DNA of 64,000 nucleotides from Clostridiales bacterium (GCA_003533505.1 DQGD01000004.1:24764-88763), one strand, 5' to 3'. Shown: positions 36,288-45,574, counted from the stretch's first letter. Notes: generated from the letters alone by a model not told the origin. Program-made: numbers and translations.

Positions 36288-36796
36288 TAAGAGCGATAGT
36301 AGCCGTGGACGAGAAGTGGGGTATCGGCAAGAACAACGACCTGTTGTTTCACCTGCCTGCGGATATGAAGTTTTTTCGCGAAACCACGCTGGGCAAAGTA
36401 GTTATAATGGGCAGCAACACGCTGAAATCTTTCCCGGGCGGCAAACCGCTCCCGAAGCGCACCAATATCGTGCTGTACCCGGGCGGCGAAAAGCGCGACG
36501 ACTGCGTTATAGTCGAGTCGCTTGACGAAATGAGAGAAACGCTGCGAAAGTACGAAAAAGAGGATATTTACGTTATCGGCGGCGCGATGTTCTACCGCAC
36601 GATGCTGCCGTACTGCGGCGAAGCATTGGTGACCAAGGTCAACGCGGACGGCGAGGCGCAGGTGTTCTTCGAGAATCTGGACGAGCTGCCCGAATGGGAG
36701 TGCGTAAAGATAAGCGAGCCTACGGAAACCGACGGCAAGACGATAAGGTTTACGACCTACCGCAACAATGCGGTTCGGGATTTTTTAGGGGAATAA
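36284..36796 (+). CDS. folA: Dihydrofolate reductase
   Basis: A 170-residue reductase that regenerates tetrahydrofolate from the dihydrofolate released by ThyA. Recognisable are IVAVDEKWGIGKNNDLLFHL (Met20-type loop and substrate Trp), the acidic Asp27 equivalent as Asp in LPADMKFF, GKVVIMGSNTLKS for NADPH and YVIGGAMFY. ATGA overlap with thyA. Followed by an 8-base C tract and then rlmB. Confidence 0.95.
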   Translation: MIRAIVAVDEKWGIGKNNDLLFHLPADMKFFRETTLGKVVIMGSNTLKSFPGGKPLPKRTNIVLYPGGEKRDDCVIVESLDEMRETLRKYEKEDIYVIGGAMFYRTMLPYCGEALVTKVNADGEAQVFFENLDELPEWECVKISEPTETDGKTIRFTTYRNNAVRDFLGE

Positions 36797-36832
36797 CCCC
36801 CCCCGGTAATACAAGCAAAGAGGAAATAGACG

Positions 36833-37561
36833 ATGAAAATTTACGGAAGGAACGCCGTCGCGGAGGCAATCAAATCGGGCAACACGATTGACCGCCTCGT
36901 CGCGGCAAAAGGACAAAAGGACGTGGGCGCACAACGCATCATCGACGACGCGAAGTCGCGCGGAATCAAGGTTTTTTTCTACGACAAGGAAGTGCTTGAC
37001 CGCGAAACGGGCGGCAAAAAACATCAGGGTTTCGTGGCAGAAGTCACCGACTTCAAGTACTGCGAGCTCGACGATATTCTGGCTTACGCCGAGCAAAAGG
37101 GCGAAGCTCCGTTCGTGTTCGTGCTCGACGGAGTGGAGGACCCGCATAACCTCGGCAGTATCTTAAGAGTAGCCGAGTGCACGGGCGCGCACGGCGTGGT
37201 GATTCCGCGCCACCGCAGCGTTTCGGTCAACGACACGGTGGTCAAGGTTTCGGCAGGCGCGGCGGAGCATATACGCGTCGCCAAGGTCACGAACGTGAAC
37301 GACGCCATTGACGAGCTGAAAAAGCGCAACGTGTGGGTGTACGCGGCGGACATGGACGGCGACGACATCTATAAGGCAAAGCTCACGGGCGCGGTGGCGT
37401 TCGTCATCGGCGGCGAGGGCAGCGGCGTGAAACGGCTCACGCGCGAAAAGTGCGACGGCGTGGTCGCGCTCCCCATGCGCGGCAAGGTAAACTCGCTCAA
37501 CGCCTCGGTCGCGGCAGGCGTGGTTGCCTACGAGTATATCCGTCAGAATTTTGAAAAATAA
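36833..37561 (+). CDS. rlmB: 23S rRNA 2'-O-methyltransferase, RlmB/TrmH type
   Basis: A 242-residue SPOUT methyltransferase. The N-terminal substrate-binding domain (about 1-75) begins KIYGRNAVAEAIKSG. The knotted catalytic domain has LDGVEDPHNLGSILRVAEC (motif 1), FVIGGEGSGVKRLT (motif 2) and LPMRGKVNSLNASVAAGV (motif 3). It probably methylates a ribose in 23S rRNA and is cotranscribed with mrnC-thyA-folA; RBS AGAGGA. Confidence 0.93.
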   Translation: MKIYGRNAVAEAIKSGNTIDRLVAAKGQKDVGAQRIIDDAKSRGIKVFFYDKEVLDRETGGKKHQGFVAEVTDFKYCELDDILAYAEQKGEAPFVFVLDGVEDPHNLGSILRVAECTGAHGVVIPRHRSVSVNDTVVKVSAGAAEHIRVAKVTNVNDAIDELKKRNVWVYAADMDGDDIYKAKLTGAVAFVIGGEGSGVKRLTREKCDGVVALPMRGKVNSLNASVAAGVVAYEYIRQNFEK

Positions 37562-37602
37562 CGAAAAATAATTAAAAACCGCGATTTTAAGGCGCAAATC
37601 GC

Positions 37603-37631
37603 TTGAAAACCGCGGCGGTAAATTATATAAT
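37603..37631 (+). promoter_or_regulatory. Promoter of tpiA
   Basis: TTGAAA (37603-37608), 17-bp spacer, TATAAT (37626-37631). Confidence 0.75.
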
Positions 37632-37704
37632 ATTGTTCGGCAGGGAGCACCCCGGTTTCTGCCGCACCGAAAATAAGGAAAGTATTTTCAAGGAGATAAA
37701 CATC

Positions 37705-38466
37705 ATGAAAAAGCCTATCATCGCAGGCAATTGGAAAATGAACAACACCAAGGCTGAGGCGGAAGCGCTGCTTACCGAGCTCAAGCCGCTGGTTAAGGAC
37801 GTAAAGGGCGTGGACGTCGTGGTTTGCGTACCGTTTACCGACATCGAAAAAGTAAAGAAACTCGTCAAGGGCAGCAAAATCCGCGTGGGCGCGCAGAACG
37901 TTTCCTGGGCGGACAAGGGCGCGTTCACGGGCGAGATAAGCGCGAGCATGCTGATAGAGGCAGGCGCGGAGTACGTCGTCATCGGTCACAGCGAGCGCCG
38001 TCAGTACTTCGGCGAAACCGACGAGAGCGTCAACAAGCGCACCGTGCAGGCGCTTAAATACGAGCTTAAACCTATCGTGTGCGTGGGAGAAACGCTTGCC
38101 GAGCGCGAGGGCGGCTTTACCGAGAGCGTGCTTTACAAGCAGATTAACGGCGCGTTCGAGGGCATCGAAGCCGAGGACGCGAAGAAAATCGTCGTGGCTT
38201 ACGAACCCGTCTGGGCTATCGGCACCGGCAAGACCGCTACCGCCGAGCAGGCGAACGACACCATCAAGTTTATCCGCAAGACGCTTGCCAAAAAGTACGG
38301 CAAGGTCACGGCTAACCGCGTGCGTATTCAATACGGCGGAAGCATGAACGCAAAGAACGCAGCCGAGCTCATGGCGATGAGCGACATCGACGGCGGTCTT
38401 ATCGGCGGAGCTTCGCTCAAAGCCGTCGACTTCTCCGTGGTTGTAAAAGCAGGCGTAAAAGCGTAA
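37705..38466 (+). CDS. tpiA: Triosephosphate isomerase
   Basis: A 253-residue glycolytic enzyme interconverting dihydroxyacetone phosphate and glyceraldehyde 3-phosphate. Catalytic Lys in GNWKMNN, His in IGHSERRQYF, Glu in VVAYEPVWAIGTGKTA, and the phosphate loop YGGSMNAKN. The ATG at 37705 follows AAGGAGATAAACATC; upstream in-frame starts run through the promoter region. gpmI follows 60 bp later, so two lower-glycolysis steps share a unit. Confidence 0.97.
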   Translation: MKKPIIAGNWKMNNTKAEAEALLTELKPLVKDVKGVDVVVCVPFTDIEKVKKLVKGSKIRVGAQNVSWADKGAFTGEISASMLIEAGAEYVVIGHSERRQYFGETDESVNKRTVQALKYELKPIVCVGETLAEREGGFTESVLYKQINGAFEGIEAEDAKKIVVAYEPVWAIGTGKTATAEQANDTIKFIRKTLAKKYGKVTANRVRIQYGGSMNAKNAAELMAMSDIDGGLIGGASLKAVDFSVVVKAGVKA

Positions 38467-38526
38467 AATAAGTTTATGCGAGAGGGCGGACGGTAAAACG
38501 GTCGCCCTTTCACGGGAGTAAATACT

Positions 38527-40050
38527 ATGAAAAAAACCGACGCGATAATTATAATGGACGGCTTTGGCTGGAGAAAAGAGGAAAAGGGTAACGCGGTGAT
38601 TGCCGCCGGCACGCCGTATATCAAGAGCCTTATGGCGAAATACCCCTACACCTTTATCGAGGCTAGCGGCAGAGCGGTGGGCTTGCCGGCAGGGCAGATG
38701 GGCAACAGCGAGGTCGGACACCTCAACCTCGGCGCGGGCAGAGTAGTCTATCAGGACATCACCCGTATCGACAAGGCGATTGAGGACGGCGACTTCTTCA
38801 CGAACCCGGCGTTCCTCGGCGCAATCGACAACGTGAAAAAGCACGGCACCGCGCTTCACCTCGTGGGACTTCTGTCCGACGGCGGCGTGCACAGCTGCAT
38901 TTCCCACCTGTTCGCGCTTCTGGAGCTTGCAAAGAGAAACGAAGTCAAAACCGTGTACGTTCACTGCGTGACAGACGGCAGAGACGTGCCGCCCGACAGC
39001 GCGGTCAAGTATATCGCCGAGCTTGAAGCGGAAATCAAAAAGCTGGGCGTGGGCAAGATTGCCACCGTCGTGGGCAGGTATTACTACATGGACCGCGACA
39101 ACCGCTGGGAGCGCGTCAAGAAAGGCTATGACGGAGTGTTCGCAGGTATCGGCACGCATTATGCCACCGCCGACGAGGGCGTGCGCGCGTCCTACGACAA
39201 GAAAGTCTACGACGAGTTTATCGAGCCTATCGTTGTGGGCGACTACAAGGGCGTGAGCGCAAACGACAGCATAATCTTCTACAACTTCCGCTCCGACCGC
39301 GCAAGAGAGATTACGAGAGCGGCGATTTATCCCGACTTCGACTGCTTCGAGCGCAGCGGCGGCTACAAGCCCGTTTACTATGTGGGCATGACGCAGTACG
39401 ACGCTACGTTCACGGGTATTCACACCGCGTTCGGTCCCAAGCACCTCGACAACACCTTGGGCGAGTACCTTGCAAAACAGGGCTTGACTCAGGCGAGAGT
39501 AGCCGAAACCGAGAAGTACGCGCACGTCACGTTCTTCTTCAACGGCGGCGTGGAGCAGCCCAACGAGGGCGAACGGCGCGTGCTCGTCGCCAGCCCCAAA
39601 GTTGCGACTTATGACCTACAGCCCGAAATGAGCGCGCCCGAAGTCACCGAAAAGGCGCTCGAGGTCGTGGGCAACGTCGACGTGCTGATACTCAACTTCG
39701 CCAACTGCGACATGGTAGGACACACCGGCGTGTTCGACGCGGCTGTAAAAGCCGTCAAGACCGTCGACGAATGTTTGTCGAAGCTCGTTCCGGCAATTCA
39801 GGCAACGGGCGGTACCGCGCTCGTTACCGCCGACCACGGCAACGCCGAACAGATGTGCTTTGACGACGGCTCGCCCTGCACTTCGCACACCACCAACCTC
39901 GTGCCGTTCATCGTCGCCGGCGACAAGTACGCAAAAGCCACGCTCGAAAAGACCGGCGCGCTTTGCGACGTAGCCCCCACGCTTCTGGACGTCATGGGAG
40001 TGAAAAAACCCGTCGAAATGGAAGGCAAAAGCCTTATCGCAAAGAAATAA
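38527..40050 (+). CDS. gpmI: Phosphoglycerate mutase, cofactor-independent
   Basis: A 507-residue Mn2+-dependent mutase converting 3- to 2-phosphoglycerate. It belongs to the alkaline phosphatase superfamily: metal Asp in IIMDGFGWRKEEKGNA, nucleophilic Ser in GQMGNSEVGHLNLGAGR, substrate Arg in NFRSDRAREITRA, metal ligands in NCDMVGHTG and ADHGNAEQM. The RBS GGGAG is 7 bases before the ATG. Ends at the terminator 40064-40102. Confidence 0.97.
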   Translation: MKKTDAIIIMDGFGWRKEEKGNAVIAAGTPYIKSLMAKYPYTFIEASGRAVGLPAGQMGNSEVGHLNLGAGRVVYQDITRIDKAIEDGDFFTNPAFLGAIDNVKKHGTALHLVGLLSDGGVHSCISHLFALLELAKRNEVKTVYVHCVTDGRDVPPDSAVKYIAELEAEIKKLGVGKIATVVGRYYYMDRDNRWERVKKGYDGVFAGIGTHYATADEGVRASYDKKVYDEFIEPIVVGDYKGVSANDSIIFYNFRSDRAREITRAAIYPDFDCFERSGGYKPVYYVGMTQYDATFTGIHTAFGPKHLDNTLGEYLAKQGLTQARVAETEKYAHVTFFFNGGVEQPNEGERRVLVASPKVATYDLQPEMSAPEVTEKALEVVGNVDVLILNFANCDMVGHTGVFDAAVKAVKTVDECLSKLVPAIQATGGTALVTADHGNAEQMCFDDGSPCTSHTTNLVPFIVAGDKYAKATLEKTGALCDVAPTLLDVMGVKKPVEMEGKSLIAKK

Positions 40051-40063
40051 ATAACCTAACGCC

Positions 40064-40102
40064 AAAAAACGAGGTTTGCCACTGTCGCAAGCCTCGTTTT
40101 TT
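40064..40102 (+). terminator. Intrinsic terminator after gpmI
   Basis: A-run, stem CGAGGTTTGC / GCAAGCCTCG (40070-40096), T6. Confidence 0.88.
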
Positions 40103-40138
40103 CATATTCCCAATCGGTTTTGACAACCTTTCCGTCAT

Positions 40139-40349
40139 CTGCCTTACGGCGAGTGATATTCGCGCTACGCATGAGTTATATCCTCACTGTCGCTCGGGTG
40201 ATATTTGCCTTACGGCGAGTTATATTCTCGCTATCGCTCGGGTGGTATTCGCCTAATTGTAAAGTCAATTATTCGTTTCATGTCGGGGTTCCTCACGCGC
40301 GCGACATTCCGCGCGCTCAGGATGACGGCAGAAAACGGAGAGTGCGCGT
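40139..40349 (+). repeat. Intergenic repeat module E
   Basis: A head of tandem units about 45 bp long (CTTACGGCGAGT.ATATTC.CGCTA...GCTCGGGTG.TATTTGC), then TAAAGTCAATTATT, CATGTCGGGGTTCCTCACGCG and CAGGATGACGGCAGAAAACG. The reverse complement recurs at 46086-46250 with one tandem unit fewer. The whole gap 40103-40694 is repeat DNA and has no credible gene. Confidence 0.85.
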
Positions 40350-40460
40350 TATTATTAACAATCCCTCCGTCATTTTCTAACGAAAATGCCACCTCCCTTT
40401 ACACAAAGGAGCCTTTAAATTGTCAAATCTCCGTTACCAAAAATTCGTCACATTTGTCGC

Positions 40461-40581
40461 GCGATGCGCTAACTATGCCCATTCTCGACATTTAAAGCGT
40501 TGCGAGGGGTCGGGGACACAGTCGCAAGTGTCCCCGACGACTTTTTTTGCTACTTTTTTTCTTCGCTTGAAAAAAAGTAGT
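40461..40581 (+). repeat. Double-hairpin intergenic repeat, copy B
   Basis: Begins CGCGATGCGCTAACTATGCCC, AAAGCGTTGCGAGGGGT, hairpin 1 (GGGGACAC / GTGTCCCC, 40512-40535), then hairpin 2 (CTACTTTTTTT / AAAAAAAGTAG, 40550-40580). Downstream to 40694 is AT-rich with a GGGGCGAATTACCGCCCCTAC palindrome at about 40678-40698. Confidence 0.85.
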
Positions 40582-40694
40582 ACCTTTACTCGTTATTAAA
40601 ACTACCGTTTCATTATTAAAACTAACTTATCTGTCCCCCCCCAAAAAAAACAAAAACCTTTTAAAAATTAGGGCAATGGGGCGAATTACCGCCC

Positions 40695-41204
40695 CTACAT
40701 CATTACTTTCATGAGGAGACACCCCAGCACGCACCCCAAAAACGTGGCGACGAGTGCGACGGGGATAGCGTAGCGCAGGTTTTTCACCGAGCTTTTGGAA
40801 AAATAAATGGACGAGAGATAGAACACGGTTTCGCTGGAACCGTAGATTATCGACGCGCACAAGCCGATATAGGTATCTGTGCCGTAATCGAGGTAAATTC
40901 CGTCGAGCACCGCCATCGCGCCTGCGCCCGAGAGTGGACGCACGAGCATAAGCTCGGTCAGCTCCTTGGGAATCCCGAAAAACTCGGTGAACGGCGCGGC
41001 GAACGCGCTTATTTTTGCGGACACGCCGCTCGCTCTCATAAGCTCCACCGCCGCCATGACGGTGAGAAGGTAGGGAAAGACCTCCGCCATCAGCGACAAA
41101 GCGGTTTTCGAGCCGTCCACGAACACCGAATAGGCGTTCTTTTTGCGGCATGCCGCCAGCGCGAGCACGGTGAGAAATATAATCGGTATAACGTATGAGG
41201 TCAT
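40695..41204 (-). CDS. spmB: Spore maturation protein B
   Basis: A 169-residue membrane protein with about four helices and a nucleoside-recognition (Gate) domain: VELMRASG, then PLSGAGAMAVL and IYGSSETVFYLSSIYF. SpmA and SpmB act in spore core dehydration in Bacillus and Clostridium. Its ATG overlaps the spmA stop by 4 bases. Length agrees with B. subtilis SpmB (about 178). Confidence 0.93.
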   Translation of the reverse strand: MTSYVIPIIFLTVLALAACRKKNAYSVFVDGSKTALSLMAEVFPYLLTVMAAVELMRASGVSAKISAFAAPFTEFFGIPKELTELMLVRPLSGAGAMAVLDGIYLDYGTDTYIGLCASIIYGSSETVFYLSSIYFSKSSVKNLRYAIPVALVATFLGCVLGCLLMKVMM

Positions 41205-41857
41205 GCTCTGCCGCCCGATTGCGCCTTGCCGCCGTCAAACAACGGCTGCCCGTTTAAGCCGCCGTCCGCGCCGTTCGCCTTGCGGAATTTTCGCGGCACG
41301 TCGCCGAATACGCGCGCGCACAGCTTCACCAAAACCACGCCGATAATCGTTGAGGCGACGGTAGAAACGGCGCAGGGCAACAGGAACGCCGTGGGTGAAG
41401 TCGAGCCGCGAGCAATCCTCATGCCGATAACCGTGGACGGAATCAGCTGCAATGACGTTGCGGAAATCACGACGAGCATAATCATATTCGTGGTGGCGTA
41501 TGGCGTTTTTCTGTCCATCGAGCAAATCGCGCCTATGCCCATGGGCGTGGCGGCGTTTCCCAGCCCCAGAAGATTAGCCGACATGTTCATCGCGATATAC
41601 CGCTCCGTTTCGGGCGATTCGCCGCGAAACAGCCGCTTTATTACGGGGCGAAGAGCACGCGCGACCAGTCTCGACGCGCCCGTCTTTTCCAGCAGCGCGA
41701 AAAATCCAAGCCAGAACCCGTAGGTGGCAACCAACGTCAGCGCAAGGTCTACCGCGCCTTTCGAGCCGTTGAGCAGCGCGCGTATCGCGCCGTCGGGGTC
41801 GGTGAAAAGCATCGCCGCAGTGCCGACGAAAACTATTAAAAACCAGATAACGTTCAT
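41201..41857 (-). CDS. spmA: Spore maturation protein A
   Basis: A 218-residue membrane protein with the same Gate-type fold: PVIKRLFRGE, MNMSANLLGLGNAATPMGI and STVIGMRIARGSTSP. The start at 41857 follows AGAGG; an upstream ATG 16 codons earlier is less likely. A basic, Gly-rich C-terminus extends past the last helix. Together with SpmB it points to an endospore-forming host. It is divergent from metG. Confidence 0.93.
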   Translation of the reverse strand: MNVIWFLIVFVGTAAMLFTDPDGAIRALLNGSKGAVDLALTLVATYGFWLGFFALLEKTGASRLVARALRPVIKRLFRGESPETERYIAMNMSANLLGLGNAATPMGIGAICSMDRKTPYATTNMIMLVVISATSLQLIPSTVIGMRIARGSTSPTAFLLPCAVSTVASTIIGVVLVKLCARVFGDVPRKFRKANGADGGLNGQPLFDGGKAQSGGRA

Positions 41858-42003
41858 TGAAAAACCTCTTTGAGTTCTTCGGCGCGGCGAAAAGCCCCAC
41901 GCCAAAGAGCGTTTAATTATGTATATTCGTCCTGTCCGCGAAATATTTTACTCGAAACGCGCGTTAAACCCGGAAGAAAACGACAGCCCCGGGGCTCAAT
42001 CGA

Positions 42004-42032
42004 TTGCTTTTTTGCGGCGAAACGGATATAAT
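42004..42032 (+). promoter_or_regulatory. Promoter of metG
   Basis: TTGCTT (42004-42009), 17-bp spacer, TATAAT (42027-42032). No T-box or SAM riboswitch fold is evident in the 83-bp leader. Confidence 0.7.
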
Positions 42033-42115
42033 AGACGGTAGGCGCGTAATCTGCCGCATTTTCGGACTGCCGCGCCAAAGCCGTTCGCATTACGCAGGAA
42101 CGGGGAGGAAACAAC

Positions 42116-44122
42116 ATGGAAAACGAAAAGAAAACCTACTACATTACTACGCCTATTTATTACCCGAGCGGCAAGTGGCACTTAGGTCACAGCTACACCA
42201 CGGTGTGCTGCGACGCGCTCGCTCGCTACAAGCGCATGCGCGGCTTCGATGTGTTCTACCTGACCGGCACGGACGAGCACGGGCAGAAGATAGAAAAACG
42301 CTCCGCCGAAGCCGGCGTTACGCCCAAAGCGTTCGTCGACGAGCTTGTGGGCGAAATCAAGGAGCTTTGGAAGCTTCTCGATATTTCCTACGACAAGTTT
42401 ATCCGCACTACCGACGGCTACCACGTCAAAGCGGTGCAAAAGATATTCAAGCAGCTCTACGAGCAAGGCGACATCTACAAGTCCCATTACAAGGGCAAGT
42501 ACTGCACGCCCTGCGAATCGTTCTGGACGGAAAGTCAGCTCGTGGACGGCAAGTGCCCCGACTGCGGCAGAGAAGTAGTCGACGCCGAAGAGGAGAGCTA
42601 TTTCTTCCGCCTGTCCAAGTATCAGGACAGAATCAAGGAGCTTCTGACCACCACCGATTTTCTCGAGCCTGCCTCGCGCGTCAACGAAATGGTCAACAAC
42701 TTCCTCAAAGAAGGTCTTACCGACCTCGCCGTTTCGCGCACTGCGTTCAAGTGGGGCATACCCGTTGAGTTCGACCCGGGTCACGTCGTGTACGTCTGGA
42801 TTGACGCGCTGTCCAATTACATCACCGCGCTCGGCTACGGCTCGGACGACGACAGCCTCTATAAGAAATATTGGCCGGCAGACCTCCACATGGTGGGAAA
42901 GGAAATCGTCCGCTTCCACACGATTATCTGGCCGGCGATACTGATGGCGCTGGGGCTTCCGCTGCCGAAAAAAGTCTACGGACACGGCTGGCTGCTGCTC
43001 GGCGGCGACAAGATGAGCAAATCCAAGGGGAACGTAGTCGACCCGTTCGTGCTCGTCGGGCGCTACGGCGTGGACGCGATAAGGTACTATATCCTGCGCG
43101 AAATTCCGTTCGGCTCGGACGGCGTGTATACCGACGAAGCGTTTATCACGCGCTTCAATCAGGACTTGTGTAACGACCTCGGCAACCTCACGCGCAGAAC
43201 GCTCGCCATGGCAAGGCAGTACTTCGGCGGCAAGGTCAACGACGGCGGAGAGAAGGGCGAGTTCGACGACGAGTTTATCGCCGAAATCAACGCGCTCGAC
43301 GGGCGGCTCGACGCGGAAATCGAAAAGCTTAACCTCTCTAAGGCGCTGGAAACGATTTTCGCCGTCATCGACAAGGCTAACAAATATATCGACAACACGC
43401 GTCCGTGGGTGCTCGCCAAAAACGAAGCCGACAAGCCGCGGCTCATGGCGGTAATTTACAACCTGCTCGAGGCGATAAGGGTGTGCGTCACCGCGCTGAT
43501 GCCCTTCCTCACGCGCACGCCGTCGCTGATTTTCGATGGTTTGGGCATAGAAAAACCCGAGTATTTCGACGGTAACATGACCTACGGCACGGTGAAAAGC
43601 TATGAAACAAAGGAAACGGGAATACTTTTCCCGAGATTGGACGTTGAAAAGGAGCTCAAAGAATTGAAAAAGATAGCCGACGCGGAAAACGCGAAAAACG
43701 GAGTGAAATCCGAAGTCAAAAAGGAAGATGTCAAGAAAGAAGAGCCTAAAAAGCCCGAAGTCAAGACTGAGAACGCCGAAAACGACGGTTACGTCACCGC
43801 CGACGAGTTCTTTAAGACCAAGCTCGTGGTGGGCGAGGTGCTTGCCTGCGAAAAGGTGGAAAAAGCAGACAGATTGCTGAAATCCACCGTTAAAATCGGC
43901 GACGAAGTGCGCACGATAGTCAGCGGCATAGCCAAGTTCTACACGCCCGAGGAAATGGTGGGCAAGCGCGTAGTCGTCGTGTCCAACCTCGCGCCGCGCA
44001 AGATTCGCGGCATCGAAAGCCGCGGCATGTTGCTGTGCGCCGTTTCGGGCGAGGGCGACGACGAAAAACTTTGTCTCGTTCGCCCCGAAAAGGACATGGA
44101 CGGAGGCAGCGAGGTATGCTGA
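42116..44122 (+). CDS. metG: Methionine--tRNA ligase with C-terminal tRNA-binding domain
   Basis: A 668-residue class I synthetase charging initiator and elongator tRNA-Met. The HIGH signature is HLGH (22-25), and KMSKS is at 299-303. A single zinc-type knuckle CTPC...CPDC is at about residues 125-145. A Lys/Glu linker (about 530-560) leads to a C-terminal OB-fold tRNA-binding domain (about 562-668; FFKTKLVVGEV, VSGIAKFYTPEE, VVVVSNLAPRKIRGIES), typical of Firmicutes MetG. Followed by tatD, which starts inside its last codons. Confidence 0.97.
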   Translation: MENEKKTYYITTPIYYPSGKWHLGHSYTTVCCDALARYKRMRGFDVFYLTGTDEHGQKIEKRSAEAGVTPKAFVDELVGEIKELWKLLDISYDKFIRTTDGYHVKAVQKIFKQLYEQGDIYKSHYKGKYCTPCESFWTESQLVDGKCPDCGREVVDAEEESYFFRLSKYQDRIKELLTTTDFLEPASRVNEMVNNFLKEGLTDLAVSRTAFKWGIPVEFDPGHVVYVWIDALSNYITALGYGSDDDSLYKKYWPADLHMVGKEIVRFHTIIWPAILMALGLPLPKKVYGHGWLLLGGDKMSKSKGNVVDPFVLVGRYGVDAIRYYILREIPFGSDGVYTDEAFITRFNQDLCNDLGNLTRRTLAMARQYFGGKVNDGGEKGEFDDEFIAEINALDGRLDAEIEKLNLSKALETIFAVIDKANKYIDNTRPWVLAKNEADKPRLMAVIYNLLEAIRVCVTALMPFLTRTPSLIFDGLGIEKPEYFDGNMTYGTVKSYETKETGILFPRLDVEKELKELKKIADAENAKNGVKSEVKKEDVKKEEPKKPEVKTENAENDGYVTADEFFKTKLVVGEVLACEKVEKADRLLKSTVKIGDEVRTIVSGIAKFYTPEEMVGKRVVVVSNLAPRKIRGIESRGMLLCAVSGEGDDEKLCLVRPEKDMDGGSEVC

Positions 44123-44892
44123 TTGACACTCACGCGCACCTGACCGACGAAAGATACGGCGGCGCGAGAGAAATAATCGACAATATGCTTGCCGACGGGC
44201 TGGAGCGGATTATCACCGTGGGCTACGACATGCAAAGCTCGCGCGAGTGCAGGCGTATCGCGGAGGAGAACGAGAGGATATACTTCGACGCAGGAGTTCA
44301 CCCGTCCGACTCGCAGCGGCTGACCGCCGACCCCGTGGAGGAGCTCGTCGGGCTGGCTTCGCACCCTAAGTGCGTGGCAATCGGCGAAATAGGGCTCGAC
44401 TACCACTACGACGACACCGACCGCAAAACGCAAATCTACTGGCTGGAGCGGCAGCTCGAGGCGGCGGAAGAAACGGGGCTTCCGGTGTGCGTCCACGTCC
44501 GCGACGCTTACGAGGACTTTGAAACGGTAGCGCGCCGAAACCTCGGTAAATTGAGCGGCGGCGCGGTGCTTCACTGCTATTCGGGCTCGAAGGAAACGGC
44601 GGAAAAGTTTGTGGATTTGGGCTTTTACGTTTCGTTTTCGGGCTCGGTCACGTTCTCGAACGCAAAGAAGTTTTACGACATAGTGCCCGTCGTTCCGCGC
44701 GACAGGATACTGATAGAAACCGACTGCCCGTACCTCGCGCCCGTGCCCTATCGCGGCACGACCAATTATCCGCGCTACGTCCGCAAACAGGCGGAAAAGA
44801 TAGCGGAAATCCTGGGCGAGGACTACGCCGCCGTCGAGAGAATGACTACCGAGAACGCTTATCGGATTTTCGGAAAGATGAAACGCGCGTAG
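44116..44892 (+). CDS. tatD: TatD-family metal-dependent nuclease
   Basis: A 258-residue TIM-barrel hydrolase with 3'-5' DNase activity in characterised relatives. Metal ligands: HxH in DTHAHLTD, Glu in IGEIGLDYHYD, His in VCVHVRDA and LHCYSGS, and Asp in ETDCPYLAPVP. The ATG at 44116 overlaps metG by 7 bases. The metG-tatD link is conserved in Firmicutes, and the radical SAM gene that follows is a typical third member. Confidence 0.95.
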   Translation: MLIDTHAHLTDERYGGAREIIDNMLADGLERIITVGYDMQSSRECRRIAEENERIYFDAGVHPSDSQRLTADPVEELVGLASHPKCVAIGEIGLDYHYDDTDRKTQIYWLERQLEAAEETGLPVCVHVRDAYEDFETVARRNLGKLSGGAVLHCYSGSKETAEKFVDLGFYVSFSGSVTFSNAKKFYDIVPVVPRDRILIETDCPYLAPVPYRGTTNYPRYVRKQAEKIAEILGEDYAAVERMTTENAYRIFGKMKRA

Positions 44893-44937
44893 AGCGCAAG
44901 GGGAAAATGACGAAATATTTAATCGGAGCATAACGCA

Positions 44938-45531
44938 ATGGGCGAAAATTTTGTATATCGCTACGGCGATAATCTTTACGTCAATCTTACCAACAGGTGC
45001 TGCAATGACTGCGTTTTCTGTATTCGCAACAACGGCGACGGGATAGGCGACAGCGGCGACCTTTGGCTCAGCCGCGAGCCGAGCGCCGACGAGGTAATCG
45101 AGGGAATAAAGAAGCACGGCGAGTTTAACGAGCTCGTGTTCTGCGGTTACGGCGAGCCGACGTATAGGGTTGCCGAAATGGCGAAAGTCGCGGCGTTCGC
45201 GCACTCGCTCGGCAAAAAAACGCGGCTCAATACCAACGGATTAGGCAATCTTATCAACAAGCGTGACATAGTACCCGACCTTAAGGAAGCGATTGACGAG
45301 GTGTCCGTGTCGCTGAACAACGACAACGCCGAGAGTTACGACCGCGTTTGCCGCTCGATTTACGGACTGCACGCGTTTGCCGCCATGCTCGAGTTTACCG
45401 CCGAGTGCGTAAAAGCCGGTATCGAAACGATTATGAGCGTGGTCGCGGTGGACGGCGTGAACGTCGACAAGTGCCGCGCAATCGCCGAAAAGACGGGCGC
45501 GAAACTGCGCGTCAGAGAGTACATCAAATAA
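44938..45531 (+). CDS. TatD-associated radical SAM protein
   Basis: A 197-residue radical SAM enzyme of unknown reaction. Cluster cysteines are Cys21, Cys25 and Cys28 in NRCCNDCVFC, the SAM GE-type motif is VFCGYGEPTYR, and TRLNTNGLGN follows. It matches the small family always found beside tatD (TatD-linked radical SAM). The barrel is minimal and ends shortly after VREYIK, with no second cluster. 45 bp after tatD. Confidence 0.88.
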   Translation: MGENFVYRYGDNLYVNLTNRCCNDCVFCIRNNGDGIGDSGDLWLSREPSADEVIEGIKKHGEFNELVFCGYGEPTYRVAEMAKVAAFAHSLGKKTRLNTNGLGNLINKRDIVPDLKEAIDEVSVSLNNDNAESYDRVCRSIYGLHAFAAMLEFTAECVKAGIETIMSVVAVDGVNVDKCRAIAEKTGAKLRVREYIK

Positions 45532-45537
45532 AGAAAG

Positions 45538-45574
45538 AAGAAAAAGAAAGAAGAGCGATTTTCTTTCTTTTTTA
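45538..45574 (+). terminator. Possible A/T terminator
   Basis: AAAAAGAAAG... / CTTTCTTTTTT with a short GC loop, just after the radical SAM gene. The stem is made of A-T pairs and so is weak. Confidence 0.35.

Noticed and set aside
36797..36804. Homopolymer C tract after folA (and a C8-A8 tract near 40635) as phase-variable switches
   Set aside because: Both are outside coding sequence and promoter spacers, so length change would have no evident effect.
42033..42115. T-box or SAM riboswitch before metG (and before gltX at 17601-17801)
   Set aside because: The leaders are short and I found no T-box sequence (AGGGUGGNACCGCG) or riboswitch-like paired regions.
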